From Brevibacillus fortis (GTDB lineage Bacteria; Bacillota; Bacilli; Brevibacillales; Brevibacillaceae), in the NCBI RefSeq assembly GCF_003013395.1, contig NZ_PXZM01000042.1, forward strand, positions 1 to 40,608: a DNA stretch of 40,608 bases, given 5' to 3'. Shown piece by piece: positions 8,655 to 16,249 of the stretch. Made by a program: the position numbers and the translations under genes. The notes beneath the pieces are model-generated. The model was not told the origin of the DNA. It saw only the letters and a list, made by a program, of their open reading frames with translations, and did no database searches. Positions within the stretch are counted from its first letter, which is position 1. Each line of letters starts with the position of its first letter.

Positions 8655-8965
8655 GAGCAGCACTAGCTGATTCACTGACGACCTTGGTGCGATTTGCCCG
8701 TCAGGAAGGGGAACGGCGCATCACCCAACGAACGACTGGCTGACGCGATTGACCCCCAGGATGTTGGCTCATAAAGCCCAGAAACGAGAAAAACTTCGCC
8801 GTTTCCTGATGGAAATGGGGTCAATCCTTCCTGGTTGTAGATAACCGCTACCGCAATAGGTGAATCGGCATGCTGGCAGTACGTGCGGGTAGCACTAAAC
8901 AATGAGGCAAGTCTCACGTTTTGATCTAAAGGAACATGCCGTTTAGACTCCGGCATGTTTTTTTC
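8655..8965 (+). ncRNA. Candidate structured RNA ahead of the repeat-protein gene
   Basis: The 379-bp gap holds no convincing gene but is dense in hairpins on the plus strand. A 10-bp stem (GATTGACCCC 8747-8756 with GGGGTCAATC 8817-8826) encloses two hairpins (GGCT/AGCC 8766-8778 and GAAACG/CGTTTC 8781-8805). It is followed by GGTT/AACC at 8833-8846, GCTACCGCA/TGCGGGTAGC at 8847-8893 with one bulge, TGAG/CTCA at 8903-8916, and then the terminator. It matches no riboswitch or RNA class I recognise. It may be a leader of the downstream gene, the 3' end of the coat operon, or a free small RNA. A 118-codon minus-strand frame across it looks like chance. Confidence 0.45.
8931..8965 (+). terminator. 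Rho-independent terminator before the repeat protein
   Basis: AACATGCCG at 8933-8941 pairs with CGGCATGTT at 8951-8959, followed by seven T in total at the end of the stem and beyond. It ends the coat operon or the candidate RNA about 60 bases before ATG 9027, so the next gene either has its own promoter in that short gap or depends on read-through. Confidence 0.88.
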
Positions 8966-9026
8966 GTTTTTAGATGCATGACCTGATCGACCTTGGAAAA
9001 AATACTCCATGGAGGTGGTCTTAACC

Positions 9027-9854
9027 ATGACCCATACAATGAACTATATGTTGCAACCCCAACAACAACCGCAATTTTTTGGAGCAATGAGCCCTACAGG
9101 CGCGATGTTCCAACAAGGATACGCTGGAACAAACGTACAGGAAGTACAGCATTGGAACCACGGCGGTCATGCCCAATCCATCGGGACCCCTATAACGGGC
9201 ATGTCCTACGGTGGGGCACAATCGGTTTTTTCCCCTGGCTTTGCGAATACCAATGTCCAGGAAGTAAGACAACTCAATCAGGCTGGCTATCCTCAACAAC
9301 AACAACAGCAGCAATATGGCTATGGACAAAATCAGGCGCTTCAGTCCATGCAAAACCAATTCACCGGCTATGCACAAGGCCAGCAAGCTGGTTACATGCA
9401 GGCACAGCCTTCTTACCAGCAATCGTATGGGCAAGGCGGAAACTCCATTTTCTCTCCGGGCTTTGCTGGGACAAATGTGCAAGAGGTTCAAGCTCGCAAT
9501 CAAGTTGGCTATAGCGGCTACGGAGGACAAGCCGGCTATACGAATCAATCAGCGTATCCGCAAGCAATGACTGGCAGTATTTTTTCACCGGGCTTTGCCA
9601 ATACCAATGTCCAGGAAGTTCGCCAGTTGAATAACACTGGCTATGGCATGCAAGCGCAACAAGGTCAGCAGCAACAATCCCAGCTGCAACCCCAGGCATA
9701 TGCCAATCAGGCGTACAGCAATCAGGCTGGCGCAGGAGCACAATCGGTCTTCTCTCCTGGCTTTGCGGGCACGAACACACAAGAGGTTCGCCAATTGAAC
9801 ACCCCAGGCCAGATGGCTCCTCACACAGGCTCCATTTTCCCTGGTACTTTCTAA
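9027..9854 (+). CDS. Low-complexity protein with five SxFSPGFAxTNxQEV repeats
   Basis: I do not recognise a named family. The 275-residue product has five copies of a ~19-residue motif, idealised as S-V/I-F-S-P-G-F-A-G/N-T-N-V-Q-E-V-R-Q-L-N. The first is degenerate (MFQQGYAGTNVQEVQHWN) and a stub, SIFPGTF, ends the protein. Linkers are rich in Q, G, Y, A and N, including a seven-Q run, and nearly lack charge. There is no signal peptide, membrane segment or cysteine. ATG 9027 is preferred over 9009 because GGAGGTGG lies between them. Position directly after four coat-associated genes suggests a spore coat or crust structural protein; the repeats look like adhesive stickers on flexible prion-like spacers. 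That role is inference. Confidence 0.8.
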   Translation: MTHTMNYMLQPQQQPQFFGAMSPTGAMFQQGYAGTNVQEVQHWNHGGHAQSIGTPITGMSYGGAQSVFSPGFANTNVQEVRQLNQAGYPQQQQQQQYGYGQNQALQSMQNQFTGYAQGQQAGYMQAQPSYQQSYGQGGNSIFSPGFAGTNVQEVQARNQVGYSGYGGQAGYTNQSAYPQAMTGSIFSPGFANTNVQEVRQLNNTGYGMQAQQGQQQQSQLQPQAYANQAYSNQAGAGAQSVFSPGFAGTNTQEVRQLNTPGQMAPHTGSIFPGTF

Positions 9855-9859
9855 ATAAG

Positions 9860-9896
9860 AAAAGCGTGACCCTCCATTGCGACGGTCACGCTTTTT
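9860..9896. terminator. Bidirectional terminator between convergent genes
   Basis: An 11-bp perfect stem (AAAGCGTGACC 9861-9871 with GGTCACGCTTT 9884-9894) is flanked by A-rich sequence on the left and T-rich sequence on the right, so it can stop both the plus-strand repeat-protein gene and the minus-strand gene ending at 9912. Confidence 0.85.
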
Positions 9897-9911
9897 GTTA
9901 TAGGTGATAGT

Positions 9912-10418
9912 TCAGCGGTCTGCATTTTCCCAAATCGCTTGATACATAGCATGCAAATCTTGCAGACTCTGTTCATCCACTGTAAAAATGATACTACCAA
10001 ACACGTAGGCATCATTCTGCACGCAGGACCATCCATCCCCAGTTGGTTGAAACTGCGCCTCCACACACGCCTCTGTCTGATCCAGCAGCTGCCGTACCGC
10101 TACATGCTTTTCCAACGATGGTCGATATCTTTCCATCACTTGGGCAAGACGTTCATCCTGACGCGCCAGCCGATACAGGGCAAGCTCAATCTGGAGCCAG
10201 CAAGTCACATAAAAATGGAACTCCAAAAATAACGTGTGAACGGCTGCACAAATTTTGTTGTGGTCACCAGCTTCCAATGCTGCACGCGCTTCCTGCTTTT
10301 TCTCCTGAATCAGGTCAAAATGACTGACTGCTCCGCGGTAAAACTTGCGCACAACGTTGTACAACATCTCTGGAGTACGCGGTGGAAGACTCCGATGTCG
10401 GTTTTGCACATCTCGCAT
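9912..10418 (-). CDS. Hypothetical helical protein, 168 residues
   Basis: I do not recognise this family. The product is mostly alpha-helical by composition, soluble, with an internal stretch rich in His, Phe and Trp (CAAVHTLFLEFHFYVTCWLQIELALYRLARQDERLAQVMERYRP) and no signal peptide or membrane segment. ATG 10418 is chosen because GGAGGAGAACGAGCC precedes it; a frame from 10451 would add 11 residues without a site. It lies 73 bases after the glycan locus, with no terminator between, so it could be the last gene of that transcript or have its own weak promoter. It ends at the bidirectional terminator. Confidence 0.7.
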   Translation of the reverse strand: MRDVQNRHRSLPPRTPEMLYNVVRKFYRGAVSHFDLIQEKKQEARAALEAGDHNKICAAVHTLFLEFHFYVTCWLQIELALYRLARQDERLAQVMERYRPSLEKHVAVRQLLDQTEACVEAQFQPTGDGWSCVQNDAYVFGSIIFTVDEQSLQDLHAMYQAIWENADR

Positions 10419-10434
10419 GGCTCGTTCTCCTCCA

Positions 10435-10449
10435 GACGACTTTTTGAAC
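10435..10449. repeat. Solitary copy of the MITE end
   Basis: GACGACTTTTTGAAC here is identical to the right terminus of the element at 1954-2119. No partner end is visible within the expected 166 bp on either side, so it is either a remnant or coincidence. It lies just upstream of the 168-residue gene's ribosome binding site. Confidence 0.3.
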
Positions 10450-10491
10450 AACCGCTTCTATTGTACAACAATGGCGTACGATGCAGGCAGC

Positions 10492-12174
10492 CTACTCTTT
10501 CCCGTTTTTCCAATAGTCATAAGCATGAATGGCGATCCCCCAATAAGAGGAGTATCGATCCAGCGCTTTTGTCACGAGATCCAGCTGCCGATCCATTTCG
10601 CCCATACCTTCCTCGTAAAAGGTGATGCCGTTCCCTTCGTGGCTCTCTTTCGTCTCCACGGCGACGACCAACTTTTTCTGGATGCTCTCTGCGTACTTCA
10701 TCTGATTTTCAACCAAGCCGATGATGCGAGGAGCCTGATCGCGAAATGCCATCAAGGTCGTATGATCAAGCTGTTTGATCATCCAATGCGAAAACGGCAA
10801 TTCGGGCTGACCCGGAGTCGGTGTCTTGTCCAGCCATGCAGCGAGATCGACGCTTGCTTCCAAGGAAGTCTCGTTCTTGGTCTCCTCGACAAACGCTTCA
10901 ATGTTGCCCATCCACTGGCGCAAGACTGCCTCTTTATCCTCGCGCCAGACAGGAAGGACATACGGCTCGATGTCTAAGTGAATGCCGTGAAACTGCTCTT
11001 CTGTCGAGACAGACTCATTGTAGGCTTTCACCCAATTCACGAGCTTCATGATCTTGCTCCGATTTTCAGACATCGCCCAAATCGGATGACCGCCCATGGC
11101 ATGAACCTCGATACCCGCTTCACGCGCCTCTCTCACGAAATCACGATAATAGGAAATCGGCTGCTCCAAATCTAGACGAACGTAGAGGAGATTCACCCCG
11201 TTTTGTTTCACAAAGGAGAGAATTTCCTCCTTTTCTGTGCCAATCAATTCTGCACGCCATATGTAGGTGCCTTTGTAGCGTCGATTCGTTACAGGGGGCA
11301 GGGGGCTCGCCTCTTTCCAGTAGCGGTAATCGTGAATCGCGACACCGGAGAAGGACGGATGCTGTGCCAAATGTGCAGGCAATTGCTCCAATTGCTGTTT
11401 CATGTAAGCCGGGCCTTCCTCTGCAAACGAAGAGTGGTCTTCATCTGGTAGCGGCTTCATATTCACAGCGACCAAGACACGCGTCTCTAATTCATCCGCT
11501 TCCTTCATTTCCTGATCAATCAAATTCAGGATGCCGTTTTGACCGGAAAGTGTGTCACGATACGCCATGATACATACCGTATCAAACTGGCTTATCATCC
11601 ATTTGGACAAGGACATCTCTTCTTGTCCCGGAACGGGAATATCGTCCAGCCAAAATGGAATGGCTGCACTGGCAACCAAATCCTGGTCTTTTGACACCTC
11701 TGCTGTGAACGCCTGCACATTAGCTTGCCACTCACGGATAATCCGCTTCTGATCAGTCTCCCAAAATGGCAGGAGATAAGGTTCGATGTCTAACTGAATC
11801 CCGCGAATCCGCTCATTCTTCTGCGCTTCACTGTTGTAGCTTTTTACCCAGTGGACGATATTCATCATCCGCTTTTCATTGCTTTTGAGCGCCCACGCCG
11901 GATGGCCAGCTACCGCATGAACCTCGATGCCCATCTCTGTCGCTTCGCGGATAAAATCGCGGTAGTATTCATAGGGCTTGTTCATCTCGATTCGCAAGTA
12001 GACGAGATTAATTTCGTTACTTTTGCAGAAATCGAGAATCTCTTGTTTCTCTCTCCCAATCATTTCGGATTGCCAGATCCACGTTGCTTTACTCTTCTTC
12101 TCCGCGGGGGAAAAGCCGAACAGAAAGCCGACTGTCAGGCAGAGAACACTCAAATAGATGCGCGCAGCTTTCAT
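10492..12174 (-). CDS. Secreted protein with two tandem GH18-like TIM-barrel domains
   Basis: The 560-residue product starts with a signal-like hydrophobic stretch (about 5-22), then carries two homologous domains of ~260 residues (about 29-290 and 300-560). Both repeat the same landmarks: TWIW or TYIW, INLVYLRI or VNLLYVRL, GIEVHA, a GIxLDIEPY motif (D129/E131 and D401/E403), MAYRD or MAFRD, and VAIHDY or IAIHAY at the end. The D-x-E at a strand end and the M-A-Y-R segment recall GH18 chitinase-like barrels, though the first Asp of the DGxDxDxE signature is replaced. Action on a GlcNAc-type glycan outside the cell is inferred from that and from the neighbours. It starts 3 bases after the single-domain paralogue stops, so it is probably co-translated. 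Confidence 0.75.
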   Translation of the reverse strand: MKAARIYLSVLCLTVGFLFGFSPAEKKSKATWIWQSEMIGREKQEILDFCKSNEINLVYLRIEMNKPYEYYRDFIREATEMGIEVHAVAGHPAWALKSNEKRMMNIVHWVKSYNSEAQKNERIRGIQLDIEPYLLPFWETDQKRIIREWQANVQAFTAEVSKDQDLVASAAIPFWLDDIPVPGQEEMSLSKWMISQFDTVCIMAYRDTLSGQNGILNLIDQEMKEADELETRVLVAVNMKPLPDEDHSSFAEEGPAYMKQQLEQLPAHLAQHPSFSGVAIHDYRYWKEASPLPPVTNRRYKGTYIWRAELIGTEKEEILSFVKQNGVNLLYVRLDLEQPISYYRDFVREAREAGIEVHAMGGHPIWAMSENRSKIMKLVNWVKAYNESVSTEEQFHGIHLDIEPYVLPVWREDKEAVLRQWMGNIEAFVEETKNETSLEASVDLAAWLDKTPTPGQPELPFSHWMIKQLDHTTLMAFRDQAPRIIGLVENQMKYAESIQKKLVVAVETKESHEGNGITFYEEGMGEMDRQLDLVTKALDRYSSYWGIAIHAYDYWKNGKE

Positions 12175-12177
12175 TCG

Positions 12178-13092
12178 TCAAAGTTGCCCCTCTCGTTGAC
12201 TTGCGTGCTTCCAGCTCTCGTAATCATGGATCGCACTTCCTGCAAACGCCGGATTGTTTGACAGCTCTTCCTGTAAAATGGCCAACTGGTTGTTCATCTC
12301 TTCTGTGCCTTCTTCATAAAAGCTCACATGAGCGCCTTCCATCGTTTCCATGATGTTGACGCCCACGATAACCGACCCTTTTTTTCGTACATTGGCATCA
12401 TCGACAATCTTTTCTACGATTTCGACGATCCCATTTTGCCCAAGGGCTTGATTGCGGTAGGCCATTAGTGTAATACTGTCGAGTCGCTGCACCATCCAGT
12501 TGCTCACTTTCTCATCACTGTCAGGAACGTTTACGGAGTCGATCCAAAAAGGCAAGTCGGCACCGACAGCGAGATCCGTATCCTTCTTCGTCTCTGCTGC
12601 CAGATAGCTGACGTTTTTTAGCCATTGCTTCACGATTTTTTCCTGGTCTTCCTTCCATGCAGGCAACAAATACGGCTCGATATCGACGTGAATCCCCGAG
12701 AATCGTTCATCTGACTTGGCACTGCGATTGAACGCCTTCACCCAGGAGATGAGATCGTCGATGCTCTGGCGATTCGCTGTTAACGCCCAATTTGGGTCAC
12801 CGCCAAGCGCCTCTACCTTGATTCCTGCTTGGTTGGCTCTCTCATTAAAGGTACGATACGTCTCTGGCGCAACTGCTGTTGGCTCAACATGAAGATAGAT
12901 CAGGTTGATGTCATTTTTCTCGGCAAACTCGATCATTTCATCGGTTTGCTTCTCAATTTGCTTGGCATCCCATATCCAGGTTGCTTTTGTCAGGGCGGAG
13001 CGGGTGCTTGCCAACGACAGCATGATGATCGAAACCACTGTCACAAGGAGCAGTGCTATCCAAAGCCAGCTATATCGACGAAGTGCCTGCAT
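12178..13092 (-). CDS. Membrane-anchored single-domain GH18-like protein
   Basis: This 304-residue paralogue of the next gene has one copy of the same domain: KATWIWDAK, INLIYLHVEP, GIKVEALGGDPNWAL, SGIHVDIEPYLLP (D137/E139), LMAYRNQ and SAIHDYESWK. Residues 8-30 form one strong hydrophobic segment, a signal anchor, placing the domain outside the membrane. Its ATG shares one base with the GlmU-like stop (TGATG) and has no clear ribosome binding site, so translational coupling is likely. Candidate roles are glycan trimming, binding, or guiding chain release during export; none is demonstrated. Confidence 0.75.
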   Translation of the reverse strand: MQALRRYSWLWIALLLVTVVSIIMLSLASTRSALTKATWIWDAKQIEKQTDEMIEFAEKNDINLIYLHVEPTAVAPETYRTFNERANQAGIKVEALGGDPNWALTANRQSIDDLISWVKAFNRSAKSDERFSGIHVDIEPYLLPAWKEDQEKIVKQWLKNVSYLAAETKKDTDLAVGADLPFWIDSVNVPDSDEKVSNWMVQRLDSITLMAYRNQALGQNGIVEIVEKIVDDANVRKKGSVIVGVNIMETMEGAHVSFYEEGTEEMNNQLAILQEELSNNPAFAGSAIHDYESWKHASQREGQL

Positions 13093-14114
13093 CAGTGCTG
13101 GTCGATACCGTACCGTTGTGTCGTCGCTCCCACTCCCGCCAAAGCCCGCTCACCAAACAAACTGCCGTCAACCGCTGAAAACGGCTGAATTCTCGTGTAA
13201 TCCTCGATGCTCTTGTTTTTGACCAAAGCGTGCGGCCCGATCTGGCAGCCTTCACCGATCTGTGTTTCTCCGAAAAGGCAAGTTCCTGGATAAAGTACCG
13301 TATCACGCCCGATTATTACGTCAGAATCGATGTACGTCGAGCTCGGGTCTATCATCGTAACTCCGTTGCGCATATGGAAATCGTTGATTCGCTTGCGCAT
13401 CAGTTGTTCCAAATCAGCAAGCTGCACACGATCATTGACGCCATTGCCCTCTTCGGGATCATCCGTTGCAAACGCCGCTACCAAATGACCTTGCTCTTGC
13501 AATAGCCCCAGAACGTCCGGCAAGTAAAATTCCCCTTGCGCGTTTTCGTTAGAGACCATCGGCAGCATCGAAAACAGCTTTTGATTGTCGAAGCAAAAGA
13601 TTCCCGTGCTGATCTCGTTCACCTTTTTTTGTCCCAAAGTCGCGTCTTTTTCCTCGATAATTTTTCGGACATCGCCGTTCTCGTCGCGAATGATCCTGCC
13701 ATAGCCTGTAGGCTCGTCCACAATGGAAGTCAAAACCGTAGCTGCTGCCTGTTTGAGCTGGTGATACTCGAGCAAGCTTCGCAGCGTCTGTTCTTGTACG
13801 AGCGGTGTATCACCATTCATGACAATCGTCACGCCCTCCTGCGCCCCGAGAATTTCGTGGCTCATCCAAACGGCATGAGCAGTACCCAGCTGTTCCGGTT
13901 GAGAAGCATACTGAACGCGGTTTTTCAGCTGTTCTTTGACCACTTCGGCTCCGTGACCGACAACGACGACCAAGTTATGAAGTGACAATGCTTTCAATGT
14001 CTCTACGACATGTTCAATCATCGGCTTCCCGCAGATTGGATGCATGACTTTGTAGAGTGAAGATTTCATTCTGGTTCCTTTTCCTGCTGCGAGTACTACG
14101 GCATGTATGTTCAT
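13092..14114 (-). CDS. Truncated GlmU-like UDP-sugar pyrophosphorylase
   Basis: The N-terminal ~230 residues are a GlmU-type uridylyltransferase: LAAGKGTRMKS with K25-region SLYKVMHPICGKPM, QLGTAHAV, MNGDTPL, GYGRIIRD, STGIFCF and EGNGVNDRVQL. Residues ~250-320 form only a short hexapeptide-repeat region. The protein stops at 340 residues against ~456 for housekeeping GlmU, so the acetyltransferase active-site region is missing. It should make UDP-GlcNAc from an already acetylated GlcNAc-1-phosphate and UTP, leaning on the housekeeping enzyme for acetylation, or act on another hexosamine-1-phosphate. AAGGAGG precedes ATG 14114, which overlaps the previous stop by four bases. Confidence 0.8.
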   Translation of the reverse strand: MNIHAVVLAAGKGTRMKSSLYKVMHPICGKPMIEHVVETLKALSLHNLVVVVGHGAEVVKEQLKNRVQYASQPEQLGTAHAVWMSHEILGAQEGVTIVMNGDTPLVQEQTLRSLLEYHQLKQAAATVLTSIVDEPTGYGRIIRDENGDVRKIIEEKDATLGQKKVNEISTGIFCFDNQKLFSMLPMVSNENAQGEFYLPDVLGLLQEQGHLVAAFATDDPEEGNGVNDRVQLADLEQLMRKRINDFHMRNGVTMIDPSSTYIDSDVIIGRDTVLYPGTCLFGETQIGEGCQIGPHALVKNKSIEDYTRIQPFSAVDGSLFGERALAGVGATTQRYGIDQH

Positions 14115-14317
14115 CCTATCGCCTCCTTCTTGGTCAGTTCGCCTTTTGCAAGCTGACCTTGTTGGATTTGCTGATCGAAGTATGGTTTTAATTCATAGGT
14201 CAGTGTGTCAATCATCATGCTCAAATCAATGTCTTTCCTCTGCACGCCCAGCTGATAGGCCTGGAGCATGATCTCCAGTAAAACCTCCTGATTCAACGTC
14301 CGCTTCGAGGTGTTCAT
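14111..14317 (-). CDS. Small hypothetical protein, 68 residues
   Basis: I do not recognise this small protein. It is amphipathic and probably two-helical (LNQEVLLEIMLQAYQLGVQRKDIDLSMMIDTLTYELKPYFDQQI), with no membrane segment or cysteine. A GGGGG site precedes ATG 14317, and its stop overlaps the GlmU-like start by four bases, which supports real expression. It sits between GlmS and the GlmU-like enzyme in a locus with little wasted space. A small regulator or assembly factor for one of them is a guess. Confidence 0.65.
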   Translation of the reverse strand: MNTSKRTLNQEVLLEIMLQAYQLGVQRKDIDLSMMIDTLTYELKPYFDQQIQQGQLAKGELTKKEAIG

Positions 14318-14372
14318 TCATCTTTCCCCCTTTTTCATTCCTCTCTTACTTCATAACGACTGACGTTTATGT

Positions 14373-16205
14373 TTACTCAACTGTTACACTTTTGGCCAGA
14401 TTTCGTGGACGATCTACGTCATTACCGAGTGCAACAGAAGTGTAATAGGAAATGAGCTGGAGGGGGATAACGCCTAGAACTGGTGTAAACAAGGCATCTG
14501 TCTGCGGAATCAGGCATACATCATCAACCGAGCGATGCAGCTCTACATGTCCGTCTAATGTAATACCGAGAACGTTTGCTCCACGGGCTTTTACTTCTGT
14601 AATATTGCTAATCATTTTCTCATGCAGCTCATCCTGTGTAGCCAAGGCGATGACTCTCGTTCCCTCTTCGATCAGCGCGAGCGTGCCGTGCTTTAGCTCC
14701 CCTGCCGCATACGCCTCCGAGTGAATATACGAGATTTCCTTCAGCTTGAGTGAGCCTTCCATAGAAACGGCATGATCGAGTCCTCGTCCGATAAAAAACA
14801 GATGCTGCTCGTCCTTGATCGATTCAGCGAAATGACGAATCTCATCCGCATGCTCGAGAATATGCTCGACTTGATCCGGGAGTGCGGTCAGTTGCTGAAT
14901 CATGGATGCACGCGTGCTATCATCCAGCGTCCCCTTCGCTTGCGCCAAATAAATACCGAGCAAGTAAAACGCAATCAGCTGTGAGGTATATGCCTTCGTC
15001 GAAGCAACCGCGATTTCCGGACCTGCATTTGTCGTAATCACGTCATCGGCGTCACGGGCAATCGAGCTTCCGACTACATTCGTAATCGCGAGTACTGCTG
15101 AGCCGTTTCGTTTGGCTTCACGCATAGCTGCCAATGTATCTGCTGTCTCTCCTGATTGACTGACGGCAATCGTGAGCGTATTGGGGTGAAAGAGCGGGCG
15201 GCGGTATCGAAACTCCGATGCTACATCTACTTCTACCGGAATCTGTGCCAGTCGCTCAATCACATGCTTGCCGATCAAGCCCGCATGATAAGCGGTACCG
15301 CATGCGACAATGTAGATTTTCTCCACACGCTTGGCACTCGCTTCTGATAACTGAAGATTAGGAAAAATAACCTTTTGCCCGCTATTATCGATTCGACCTG
15401 TCATTGTATTGCGCAGGGCACGCGGCTGCTCGTAAATTTCCTTTTGCATATAGTGAGCAAAGCCGTCTTTTTCCGCTTGCTCCTTGTCCCACTCAATCCG
15501 CATCAGCTCTCGATCGATCGGCTCAGTCGTATCCAGACGCATGACGTGAACAGAATCTTTGGTCAGGATCGCCAGGTCTCCGTCTTCTAGGACGTACACA
15601 TCACGCGTATGCTCCAGGATCGCTGGGATATCGGAACCGATGAAATTCTCATTCTCCCCTACCCCGATAATCAACGGGCTCGCCATACGAACCGCAATCA
15701 GTTTGTCTGGCTCATGCTCCGTCATGACACCGAGGGCAAATGCTCCGCGAATTTTGCCAGCGACCTTCTGCACTGCCTCAACCAGATTGTTGTCGTATTC
15801 CTGCGCTAAAAGGTGTACGATGACCTCCGTGTCTGTCTCCGAAGTAAACGTCACGCCTTTTTCGATCAACTCCTGCTTGAGATCCAGATAGTTTTCGATA
15901 ATGCCGTTATGCACGATCGAGAACTTGCCAGATTGATCAAAATGAGGATGAGAGTTTTCGTCAGACGGTCGTCCGTGTGTCGCCCAGCGCGTATGACCGA
16001 TACCGATGGAACCCTGCAAGCCGGACTGTTGGGTTTGGCTCTCCAGTACGTCAATTCTGCCTTTTGCCTTGCGAATGCTGATGGTTGCTCCGTCACAAAT
16101 CGCAATACCAGCCGAATCGTAGCCTCTGTATTCCAGCTTTCGCAGCCCATTGATCAGAATCGGCTGCGCTTCCCTGTTCCCGATATATCCCATAATTCCG
16201 CACAT
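14373..16205 (-). CDS. glmS: Glutamine--fructose-6-phosphate aminotransferase
   Basis: The 610-residue enzyme makes glucosamine-6-phosphate from fructose-6-phosphate and glutamine, the first step towards UDP-GlcNAc. Cys2 after the initiator (MCGIMGYIG) is the glutaminase nucleophile, followed by LRKLEYRGYDSAG and HTRWATHG. Two SIS isomerase domains follow (IVACGTAYHAG, SQSGETADTL, GRGLDHAVSMEGSLKLKEISYIHSEAYAAGELKHG), ending in PRNLAKSVTVE. It is complete, near family length. The gap to the upstream gene is 44 bp, too short for the glmS ribozyme of housekeeping Firmicute glmS, so this looks like a pathway-dedicated copy free of that feedback. GGGAGG lies 10 bases before ATG 16205. Confidence 0.93.
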   Translation of the reverse strand: MCGIMGYIGNREAQPILINGLRKLEYRGYDSAGIAICDGATISIRKAKGRIDVLESQTQQSGLQGSIGIGHTRWATHGRPSDENSHPHFDQSGKFSIVHNGIIENYLDLKQELIEKGVTFTSETDTEVIVHLLAQEYDNNLVEAVQKVAGKIRGAFALGVMTEHEPDKLIAVRMASPLIIGVGENENFIGSDIPAILEHTRDVYVLEDGDLAILTKDSVHVMRLDTTEPIDRELMRIEWDKEQAEKDGFAHYMQKEIYEQPRALRNTMTGRIDNSGQKVIFPNLQLSEASAKRVEKIYIVACGTAYHAGLIGKHVIERLAQIPVEVDVASEFRYRRPLFHPNTLTIAVSQSGETADTLAAMREAKRNGSAVLAITNVVGSSIARDADDVITTNAGPEIAVASTKAYTSQLIAFYLLGIYLAQAKGTLDDSTRASMIQQLTALPDQVEHILEHADEIRHFAESIKDEQHLFFIGRGLDHAVSMEGSLKLKEISYIHSEAYAAGELKHGTLALIEEGTRVIALATQDELHEKMISNITEVKARGANVLGITLDGHVELHRSVDDVCLIPQTDALFTPVLGVIPLQLISYYTSVALGNDVDRPRNLAKSVTVE

Positions 16206-16249
16206 GTTTTCGGTTCCTCCCTTGTTGCGTAAAATGTTCGGACTTTGTA

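Noticed and set aside
8655..8930. Known riboswitch (T-box, cobalamin, c-di-AMP) in the structured gap
   Set aside because: None of the conserved cores of these classes could be found on either strand.
8672..9028. 118-codon minus-strand frame in the gap before the repeat-protein gene
   Set aside because: It has no ribosome binding site, ordinary-looking but unrecognised sequence, and overlaps a strong plus-strand terminator and a series of hairpins.
16206..16249. A glmS ribozyme in front of glmS
   Set aside because: The 44-bp gap is far too short for the ribozyme and shows none of its conserved core.
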